Assembly: GCF_037975245.1 (NCBI RefSeq)
Contig: NC_092578.1
Location: 15,234,321-15,298,320, forward strand
Direction: 5' to 3'
Source: Apostichopus japonicus
Lineage: Eukaryota; Echinodermata; Holothuroidea; Aspidochirotida; Stichopodidae
Length of the DNA: 64,000 nucleotides
Shown: positions 1-8,626 of the stretch, piece after piece
How positions within the stretch are numbered: the first letter of the stretch is position 1
Layout of the letters: each line of letters starts with the position of its first letter
Program-made: the position numbers and the translations under genes
The notes under the pieces: generated by a model
What the model was told of the DNA's origin: nothing
What the model saw: only the letters and a program-made list of their open reading frames with translations
The model's database searches: none

Positions 1-698
1 TGACCTTCACAATACGTAATGAAAATAGTTACCTCACTATGGATGCCGTCATTGGAATAATGTGTCTCAAAGGTACACTCATTTGGTTCAATAACCTTTA
101 CGTCTATGACGGGATATGCGTTATAAGGAATCGAACACGTTAGTTTATAGTCATTGCGATCATCCAAAACTGAAGTCAGATCTTGAAATTCACAAAGAAG
201 AGGTGCAGACGGCTGATAAATTGTGACAAGACGGTAGGTATGATGAAGGAAATGTACATTGTCATACAAGCCATAATGATCTATCAGAGTCACACGATAC
301 GTTCCTGCGTCTTCTGGCTGAAGGCCTAGGATTCCAAAAGCGAAATCATAAAAGTACATTGGATTCTCTCCATGTGAGTATTCCACTTGAAAAATATAAC
401 GGTTCACTGCATGAGCTTTGTCAGACCAAAATATTTCACTGTACGACAAAATAGGCCTACTATGAGATGAGTCTTCATTTTGGAATGTGCCGGTGTAGTT
501 AAATTGTAATTTCATTATGTATATTTTGTATGTATAAGAGAAAGAAAGATTCGGAAATGAGAAGTCACAGCCCACAACCGCATAACAGTCTGTAGTTCTG
601 ACAGATGGTTCATGTTGACAATGAATTTCACAATCACTTCCCTCCGAAAATGACGATAAAAAGAGGAAGAACGATAACAACAAAAGTACAATCTCCAT
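1..698 (-). CDS. Immunoglobulin-like secreted or membrane protein, 5' part (cut by window edge)
   Basis: An open frame of 232 codons runs from the ATG at 698 to the window edge without a stop. Residues 1-20 are a clear signal peptide (MEIVLLLLSFFLFLSSFSEG). A V-like Ig domain follows: a cysteine in VGCDFSFP for strand B and the F-strand motif LQPEDAGTYRV, which has the usual D-x-G-x-Y but V where the second cysteine normally sits. A second domain begins near residue 165 (PSAPLLCEF ... YKLTCSIPY). The architecture suggests a cell-surface or secreted recognition/adhesion protein; ligand and exact family cannot be told. Signal peptide and both domains share one exon, which is unusual for Ig genes, where phase-1 introns normally separate them. 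A transmembrane segment, if present, lies outside the window. Confidence 0.72.
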   Translation of the reverse strand, partial: MEIVLLLLSFFLFLSSFSEGSDCEIHCQHEPSVRTTDCYAVVGCDFSFPNLSFSYTYKIYIMKLQFNYTGTFQNEDSSHSRPILSYSEIFWSDKAHAVNRYIFQVEYSHGENPMYFYDFAFGILGLQPEDAGTYRVTLIDHYGLYDNVHFLHHTYRLVTIYQPSAPLLCEFQDLTSVLDDRNDYKLTCSIPYNAYPVIDVKVIEPNECTFETHYSNDGIHSEVTIFITYCEG

Positions 699-852
699 AT
701 TGACGTATAAAACCTTAATAACGAAAGGTAACACGGTACGTTATTCCGTTCCTTTCTAATTACAGGCCACTTTGCACATACATCCGCTGTCCATCTTGGC
801 TTGGCAAATGCAATGCAAGTATTCTCCAACAAGCTCTCCCAAATCTCGGAGC

Positions 853-859
853 ATATATA
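853..859 (-). promoter_or_regulatory. Possible TATA box of the Ig-like gene
   Basis: TATATAT on the minus strand lies about 155 bases upstream of the start codon at 698, so transcription starting ~30 bases downstream would give a 5' leader of ~125 bases. Only position and sequence support this. Confidence 0.25.
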
Positions 860-1329
860 CTTAGTGCGCTGTGTAGTGCAATATAGTTTTTTTTTTTTAT
901 ATTACCAACTATTTGGTTTTCTTTCAAACCATGGTATTAATCAAGTTTTTCTGAGTGGAATAGACCGATATTGTTAAAATAAGGTTATAGTCCCAAAATA
1001 TGACTAGGATGTGTCAGGCTCATGCAGCCTACAGAGAAATGACATCCTCCGTTAGTGGTTACGACCAATGCAGGATATATAACAGCCACGGTAGTGTATG
1101 AACTGAGATTCTCCTCTCGACAATTATTGTAGAGTAACGCATATCCAGTGTCAATGTCAATATTTCTGTTAATTTAATGCTCCTAATCGTTTGTGAAGGT
1201 ATCCAATGTTAACTATATATTATTCCTTTCACCGCAGTTTCAATTTTATATACAAGCCGAAGTGTATACCTATCTATCCACCTATATAACTGAAGTGAGT
1301 TGGAAAATCCAGAGCAGAGAAAAGACTTC

Positions 1330-1404
1330 CAGCCCCCACCGGGATTCGAGCCCGGGCCTCCCGCTTTATATGCGGACACCCTAACCACTAGGCTATGGAC
1401 GCTG
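1330..1404 (-). mobile_element. tRNA-like sequence, probably the head of a tRNA-derived SINE
   Basis: The minus strand folds as a tRNA: a mostly paired acceptor (CAGCGTC with GGGGCTG), a D-arm with TAGCCTAGTGGTTAGG (A box), an anticodon stem CCGC/GCGG around a 7-base loop ATATAAA, and a perfect T-stem CCGGG/CCCGG around CTCGAAT (B box). The implied anticodon AUA (Tyr) is rarely used by real tRNA genes and the acceptor has a mismatch, so a SINE head or tRNA pseudogene is more likely than a working tRNA. Confidence 0.5.
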
Positions 1405-2529
1405 ATTGTATGTCCAAAGGAAGGTCGTAATTCCACTGTAGGCGTTTGTCACCTGTATCGAACAATACTAGTTCTGTTGTGGTGACACACCCTAGAGAAC
1501 AAGCATGATGCTAACCAACTCGAAATCATTTGTGATTCCGAAAGCCGGATCTCAAAGGAGATAGGCCTACTTTGAACAGACTTTTGTTTATGAAATGGAG
1601 GTAAACGACAAAGGCAAATGAATATCACATCATTTGAAATTGTAGTTAGTTGCAAGAACGAATCGAAATGGAAAGTGATTAATCAAGAATGAAATCCCTG
1701 TAAATGACTTTTTTGTTTGTTTTTTATTACAAGTATATACGTAGACAGGCGACAAGGGTAATTGGTTTTCTTTTAATATCATTATTTTTGTAACATTCAT
1801 TGATAGACCACAGCATGACTTTTGGTTTCGAAACGCTGAGTGTGTGTCTGTTTGTGTAGGCTATGTATGTATGAATGTGTGTAGAGGGAAGAGTGTATTC
1901 AAGAATGCAAAGCGGCGCAAAATGGATTATCTGATTGTCGGGAATAATACTCGAGTTTTTAAGTGTTTATTCATTTAACAGGAACATTGTTACACAAAGA
2001 CATGTAAAAGAACCAGAATGCAAAATGCCTTGAGGACTCGAAGAAGTTTAGAAATTAACTTTTCTAATAGAATATTGAACAGCAGTGAAACTACGGTAAA
2101 CGTCAGTTGCAAACAGGGGCGTGGCTAGTCTTCTGCTTTTAGCATTTGGGGGGGGGGGCTATGTTCTACAGAACAAGGAAAAGGTTTTTTTTTGTAACAT
2201 TGGGGCATGTCAAGCCAGCAGCTGACCACTGGCCGATTGAACTCCAATCTTGACCGTCGTCACCTGAATAAAAAGGTCCTGGATAGTCGGGAATCCGCTC
2301 TCAACACCAGTCCCCTTGCATCGAGACTGTGACTTTGTAATAATCGTCAGGTATCTATCACGATTCCCCTAGAAGGGAACATGAGGCAGAGAAGCGATGG
2401 TCAGCAAACGTAGTAGTCAGGGAGCCTGTCACATATGATTTCACCCCATTTAGCCCAGAAGGTTTGACCCCTTAAAGTTACTTAGACCATCTAGGTCATT
2501 CACAAAAAAATTGTCAGCTCAACCCAAGT

Positions 2530-3524
2530 CATGGGCGGCGATCATGGGGGGGACGGGGGGGACATGTCCCCCCCCCAATGTTTTAGGTGGGGGGATATAG
2601 TATCTAATATCCCCCCCAATATTTGGTGGCATACTTTTTTTTTAGCATATTTTTTGTATTTTTTTCATGATATCGCTAGAAATTTCAAAATAGAAAATGC
2701 TTAGATGCAACTTACAAGGCCTGGGAAGTGCCATTTCCTGCGATCTGGGAAGCATTTTCGGGCAAAATTTTCTTTTGCGCTTCGCGCCTGTCTAACCGTG
2801 TCACAATTTGTTACTTTATATGACCGAAAGCTAGACGGACCGCATCCGTAATGAAAGGGGGCCGAAGGATGGAATACGCCCCCTCGAGCATATTTTTTTT
2901 TATGATATCGAAGTTTTATAGTAGCCGTTATAAGAGGTTTTAATATTTTTACACCAATAAATTAACTGTGCCTGAGTTTTCGAAAATTCGTTGACCAACA
3001 TTCTTTACCATACTTCCCTCTACTCGTGCAATATTAACCGGTCTGTTAGGGGTTGAAGGGGGTTTTTCTATATTGGTTGTCCATAGATGAAATTTTGTGC
3101 AACATTATGGGTATGTTTTTGAGTGAATTTATTATTCAAATTCTGAACAAGTAATGGGCTTCAAACCTTGAAAAGTGGGGCTGACGGGTATTGTGGGGCG
3201 TTACGTAGAATATCTTACAAAAGCAATGATCCACAGGGGATGCGATGAGGTCGAACATGATGTATGACTGCTGACAATCTTGAAAAAGGTTATGAATGAA
3301 AAAAACTATTGGGAAAAGCTTGGTTCTCAGGCAAAAGTGTACATCTGGTTGGTCATTTTCAAGCCCGAGAAGTGCCATTTCCGGTGATCTGGGGGCTATC
3401 AAAACCAGAAATTTTCTTGTACGCTGCGCGCCAACCAATGGTGGCGCTCCGCTTAGATAGTAATTTGCCTGCGCACAAGCAAATGTCCCCCCCCCCCAAT
3501 ATTTGAAACAAATCGCCGCCCCTG
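2530..3524. mobile_element. hAT-like non-autonomous element with 8-bp target duplication
   Basis: The terminal inverted repeats are CATGGGCGGCGATC on the left and CAGGGGCGGCGATT read inward from the right. The element is flanked on both sides by ACCCAAGT (2522-2529 and 3525-3532), a perfect 8-bp target duplication. CA-start termini with 8-bp duplications are typical of the hAT superfamily. Only degenerate frames lie inside. The segment 3135-3440 is related, in reverse, to 8750-9060 inside another element. Removing the insertion restores the foldback arm's continuity with the right arm, so this insertion is the younger event. Confidence 0.8.
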
Positions 3525-3529
3525 ACCCA

Positions 3530-4500
3530 AGTGGTTGGGTTTGGACCCCAGACCCCCTGCAAAAGACCCCCCGGACGGGTTAATTTCACTCCATCTAGCC
3601 CATGGACCAAACTTTGTCAGAAGGAAGTAGTATGGCTGTACATTACAAAAAAGGCAAAACTGACAAAATTCCTGGTCGGGATTAAGGGGTTGTCAGACCC
3701 CCCACTAAGTCACACCCAGTCGGGTTGATTTCACCCATTTAGCCCATGGACCAAACTTTGTCAAAAGGAAGTAGTATGGATGTACATTACAAAAAGTGTA
3801 AAACTGACAAAATTCCCAGTCGGGAAGGTGTTGTCAGACCCCCACAAAGGTCACCCTCACCCAACCCCCAAACGGCGGGTTGATTTCACCCCATCTAGCC
3901 CAAAGACCAAATTTTGTCAAAAGAAGGTAGTATGTCTGTACATTAAAAAAAAGGAAAATCTTACAAAACTGCTGGTCGGGAAGGCGTTGTCAGACTCCCA
4001 CAAAGATTACCCTGACCCACCCCCCAAAAGGCGGGTTGATTTCACCCCATCGAGCCCATGGACCAAACTTTGTCAAAAGGAAGTAGTATGGATGTACATT
4101 ACAAAAAGTGTAAAACTGACAAATTTCCCTGTCGGGAAGGTGTTGTTAGACCCCCCACAAAGGTCACCCTCACCCAACCCCCCAACCCCAAAGGCGGGTT
4201 GATTTCACCCCATCTAGCCCATGGACCAAACTTTGTCAAAAGGAAGAAGTACGGTATGAATGTTCATTACTAAAAGTGTAAAACTGACAAAATTCCCAGT
4301 CGGGAAGGTGTTGTCAGACCCCCACAAAGGTCACCCTCACCCACCCCCAAAAGACGGGTTGATTTCGCCCCATCTAGCCCATAGTTCAAATTTTGTCAAA
4401 AGAAGGTAGTATGTCTGTACATTAATAAAAAGGAAAATCTGACAAAATTGCTGGTCGGGAAGGGGTTGTCAGACCCATACAAAAAGCCCCTACCCAGTGT
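3530..4500. repeat. Tandem array, ~157-bp unit (left arm of foldback element)
   Basis: About six copies of a unit containing GATTTCACCCCATCTAGCCC, then a CCAAACTTTGTC block and a GTCGGGAAGG block. GGTTGATTTC recurs near 3721, 3877, 4033, 4197 and 4357, giving periods of 156-164 bases. Apparent open frames here (for example 3780-4202) are translations of the repeat and are not genes. Confidence 0.85.
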
Positions 4501-5588
4501 CTTTTACCCATGAACTGAGATGATAAAAATATAAACATAATTATTTACAAAAATAAATAATTAATGATCATATTGATGAGAGGAGATATTCTATGTAATA
4601 TAAAAGAGCCTTTAATGTCCATTATGGTTTGCCTTTCTAAATTGCTTCATCTTTTTGGGTGACAAGGGGTCCAAAGTTGCTAGGCAAGGAAGTGACTGTA
4701 ACATAATTTGATTTTTTTTTTTTTGCTATAGCATCTAAGTAAAAAATATGGGTAGGCATCCCTGGCTTATAAACAAACTGATGTAGATGAGAATCTTGTG
4801 GGAGGAGTTTCTCCTGCCTTTTGCTGGAAATGTTTTAATTTATAAGACAAGACAAAGACCCTCTTTGTCTTATGTCTGTACTACAACCTCCACATCCTGT
4901 TATGTGACCATAGTTGGTCCTCCACTTTCACCAAATTTCTCTATTCCCACATTCTCTTATGGTTCTGTTCTTGTGAAGTGAAGGTTGTATATGATTAAGT
5001 CAGATTTAAGCAGTTAAATGTAAGGGCATATCCCCAAAATATTGTGAGTTATACCTAAAGGCAGCAGATTGTATTTGTTTCCCCCTCCCATTCATTTATA
5101 TATAATACTCATAATTCCTTCGCAAAATTCATGTTAAATTTTGATAGTAATTTTCTTTTTTTGGGGGGGGGGGCAGAAAATTGTTTGTTGTATTCATGTA
5201 AAACATAAGACCTGCTTTAATTAATGGCCTGCAACCCAGTTATCTGCTTAGTCCCATAATATATGGTGTTACAGCAGAAGTGGAACAAAAAAATATTGGG
5301 GACCCTTTAGCATATTAGATATCGTTAGGAACATTCTTCTAATTTCTGAAGCCTTTTCAAATAGTTATAGATATGCCAGGTATATAATTGGTTAATCAAA
5401 GAAGTTATTTGGGGGAGGCTTGGCCACTCAATTATATTATTGAAGCTGCCCCCCCCCCTCTCCTGCTTCAGCTGCTTTTGTGTTATGAATGCATACTTTC
5501 CTTGTGCAATTGTTTTCATTTTTGGTGTTTCCTTAAATATATCTATATATATATATCTATATATATATCTATATATATATATATATAG

Positions 5589-5623
<35 letters not shown>

Positions 5624-6944
5624 CTACGGGTTAGATTTCTAGTAGCTCACATTGCAACCAATAATTAAGTACTCATATTGTAACTTTTTAAACCTACAAT
5701 TGGTAACATGCCAGTTTAAAAATTATTTGGTTAAAATCAAGGAATATTTACAAAATCTGGAAGTTTAATTTGATTCACATCATGGGTGAAAAGGCAGTAT
5801 TTTCCTCTTCAAATAACAGTATTGGTAATTATGTGTCTTGTGTTAATTTCCAATGAGGTACCTATGGTGAATGCCAGTTTAATTAGTTACTTACTCTGTG
5901 AACATTTTGTTAAACGTTTTCCATTTCTGTTGAAATATTTAAAAAGAATCTTGCAGATTATCTGCAATTTGCCAAGAAATTCAAAAATACATCGCTGATT
6001 TGATCCTTAGACTTTAATACCATTTTGATTGTTTTAATCTTAACATAAAATCCACTTGACATAATGAAATGTAACGGCTACTTTGAGTTATTTTGAACAT
6101 TTATTTTTATATCTAATAATTTTCACATTTTGAACCCAAATTTGGCAAAACTATCTTGCTCGGGGCTTCATAACGGCGGTTTATTTGTCGAAAATCCTGT
6201 AACTGGTAAGCTTTACCTTAGCAATTTGTTTTCAAATCACACTACTTAGAATACTTGCAGAAGAGGTGGATCGATAAGATGGACACAACAGAATTATGCA
6301 AGTGACGTGATGGTGAACAATGACAGAGACGTACTGTATCATAGGAACTAATCAAAAAGACAATATAGACTTTTAAGAATAACCATTTGTATTTTAAAAC
6401 CTTTAAATCGCATTGTGCCCAATAACAGAAGGGCCTTAAAACTGAGTGAGGCCACATTCGCCATGTTTGTTCAAATGCAATGTTTGGTGGGGTTCTAGCT
6501 GTAACTATTTCCTCTTTTGTGGATGGTTTTCCTAAATTAAACTTACCCGTTCTTGTTATTATAGTTTTCCATGACTGTTTGTCATATTGATGACACAAGT
6601 GTGGTAATTGCCAGTCCAAACATTCATGTTGAACAAGCAAATTTATTTTACCAACATGAACTGGGGCTGGTGCTGTTGAAAAGCATGTTGTTATTTTCTA
6701 CATTTTTCATGCAAAGGTATCTGCTTTACAAGTGTAAAAACTTTCCATATTTAACATTTGTTCCTGGTTCCACATGTATGTATTTCATGCTTTTACAGTA
6801 TACGTTACACAAATACAAAAGTGGCCCATGTGACAATAATGGGCACATCTTTGCTTTCAGACCATTTGGTAAGTTTTTCCATGTTTTATAGTACAATGTC
6901 TTGCATACTTTTTTAAACAAAATTCTGGTCTATGATCAGATTGC
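4501..6944. other. Central unique region of the foldback element
   Basis: AT-rich with no recognisable gene. It contains a TA/TATC microsatellite at about 5535-5625 and short frames (4787-4981, 5786-5998, 6242-6640, 6571-6891) without domain content, splice support or internal similarity. A transposase or other cargo could not be recognised. Confidence 0.5.
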
Positions 6945-7770
6945 GTGAATTGAATTGGCTGGGTGGGGGAACCTTGTGGGGGTCTGGCAACCCATTCCCG
7001 ACCAGCAATTTTGTCAGATTTTCCTTTATTTTAATGTACAGACATACTACTTCCTTTCGACAAAGTTTAGTCTGTGGGCTAGATGGGGTGAAATTTACCC
7101 GCCTTTTGGGGGGTGGGTGAGGGTGACCTTTGTGGGAGTCTGACAACACCTTCCCGACCAGCAATTTTGTCAGTTTTACACTTTTAGTAATGAACATCCA
7201 TACTACTTCTTTTTGACAAAGTTTGGTCCATGGGCTAGATGGGGTGAAATCAACCCGCCTTTTGGGGGGGGGTGGGTGAGGGTGACCTTTGTGGGGGTCT
7301 GACAACACCTTCCCGACTGGGAATTTTGTCAGTTTTACACTTTTTGTAATGTACATCCATACTACTTCCTTTTGACAAAGTTTGGTCCATGGGCTAGATG
7401 GTGTGAAATCAACCCGCCTTTTGGGGGTGGGTAAAGGTAAACTTTGTGGGGGTCTGACAACGCCTTCCCGACCAACAAGTTTGTCAGTTTTTCCATTTTT
7501 GTAGCATACCGCCATGCTACTTCCTTTTGCTAAAGTTTGGTCCATGGGCTAGATGGGGTGAAATCAACCCGACTGGGTGTGACTTAGTGGGGGGTCTGAC
7601 AACCCCTTCCCGACCAGGAATTTTGTCAGTTTTGCCTTTTTTGTAATGTACAGCCATACTACTTCCTTCTGACAAAGTTTGGTCCATGGGCTAGATAGGG
7701 TGAAATTGACCCGTTCGGGGGGTCTTTTGCAGGGGGTCTGGGGTCCAAACCCGACCACTGGGGTTGAGCT
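6945..7770. repeat. Tandem array, ~157-bp unit (right arm, inverted)
   Basis: About five copies of the same unit as the left arm, in reverse orientation: GGGCTAGATGGGGTGAAATC recurs at about 7077, 7233, 7395 (variant), 7549 and 7688. The 210-codon minus-strand frame at 6913-7545 is a translation of these repeats. Confidence 0.85.
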
Positions 7771-8250
7771 GACAATTTTTTTGTGAATGACCTAGATGGT
7801 CTAAGTAACTTTAAGGGGTCAAACCGTCTGGGCTAAATGGGGTGAAATCATATGTGACAGGCTCTTGGCCTATATAGGATAGCAGAGTGAGGTCGCTTTC
7901 TATTTCGACAAATGCATAACAGCATGTAATCAATGGTTTGGTATCCTTTTCACAATATTTTGGTGGCAAGACTGCATGGTCGAATCGTTAGGGATAGAGA
8001 AACACAAAGAAGGTTTTGACCATTTTAAGATGCATGTAAGGGGACATTTTCCCTTTTCCTTGTTATGTTTATACTAAATGGTATACTTCCTATATTTTTT
8101 ATCTTATTTGGTTAAAACTGTTTAAAAGGAATAAACATTTTTATCGAGCGACTTGAAAATCTATAACGTAATATCTCACATAAACAGGATTAATACATAC
8201 AGAATAAATAATGATAGAGAAAAACGATTTTATGATTTATGATTTTTAAT

Positions 8251-8256
8251 TTTATT
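8251..8256 (-). promoter_or_regulatory. Possible polyadenylation signal of the coiled-coil gene
   Basis: AATAAA on the minus strand, about 255 bases downstream of the stop codon at 8512-8514. Position is plausible; nothing else confirms it. Confidence 0.35.
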
Positions 8257-8511
8257 TAATTTTCACATGTTTTACAATTTCAGACTTTCTATAGCTCGTC
8301 AGTTCGTGAAATTTACTGCATTTTTAGCACTTAGCATAGAATACTTTCAGCGTGTATCATTTTCTTCAACTTTAAGAATTTTCATTATCATTGCATAGGG
8401 AATATCAACATTTTTCTTGGTTAATCTCCGCTTTGATGTCGCCCCTTTCCATCAAAGCTCCATCCCGCCCCGCCCCACCCCTCCCCCGCCCCAAGTCTGA
8501 TATTTGTTTCT

Positions 8512-8626
8512 TTAAGTACTTTCATAAGCCATGATCTCCTCCTGTAGATCTCTGTTATCTTTCTCGATTTCATCCATTTGCTTCCGCATCCTCTCCATCT
8601 TCTTCGTTTTCTCTTTAACCTTCATC
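8512..8626 (-). CDS. Coiled-coil gene exon 4 (last)
   Basis: Acceptor ATTTACAG, then MKVKEKTKKMERMRKQMDEI and a further 17 residues of coiled coil to the stop at 8512-8514. The heptads and the frame continue smoothly from exon 3 across a 2.3-kb intron, which is strong evidence for the join. Confidence 0.83.

Larger units (their letters stand above)
699..2421. other. Intergenic region between the Ig-like gene and the foldback element
   Basis: No open frame with domain content or splice support was found. It holds the tRNA-like sequence at 1330-1404, TG-rich low-complexity DNA near 1840-1890, and a CAGGGGCGTGGC motif at about 2114 followed by a G-run that resembles one end of the hAT-like elements; no partner end was found. 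Confidence 0.5.
2422..7865. mobile_element. Foldback-type transposable element with tandem-repeat arms
   Basis: The outer ends match as inverted repeats: GAGCCTGTCACATATGATTT at 2422 reappears reverse-complemented ending at 7865. The similarity continues inward through the segments 2454-2529 and 7770-7835. Each arm then becomes a tandem array of a ~157-bp unit (about 3530-4500 and 6945-7770), in opposite orientation. The middle, about 4500-6940, is AT-rich and shows no transposase frame. Long inverted arms made of tandem repeats around a unique centre are the hallmark of foldback elements. A hAT-like MITE at 2530-3524 inserted later into the left arm. No target-site duplication was recognised at the outer ends, so the exact borders are uncertain. 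Confidence 0.65.

Noticed and set aside
515-832. 105-codon minus-strand frame
   Set aside because: It overlaps, in another frame, the Ig-like gene with its signal peptide and domain motifs and has no features of its own.
3136-3438. Frame resembling another frame at 8633-9052 (shared peptide RTRKFLVLI-PRSPEMALLGLEN)
   Set aside because: Both lie inside related non-autonomous hAT-like elements; the similarity is of DNA and neither frame spans a recognisable transposase domain.
6913-7545. A 210-codon minus-strand frame with repeated SSPWTKLCQKEVVW blocks
   Set aside because: It is the translated 157-bp tandem repeat of the foldback arm, and the same peptide appears in the opposite arm.
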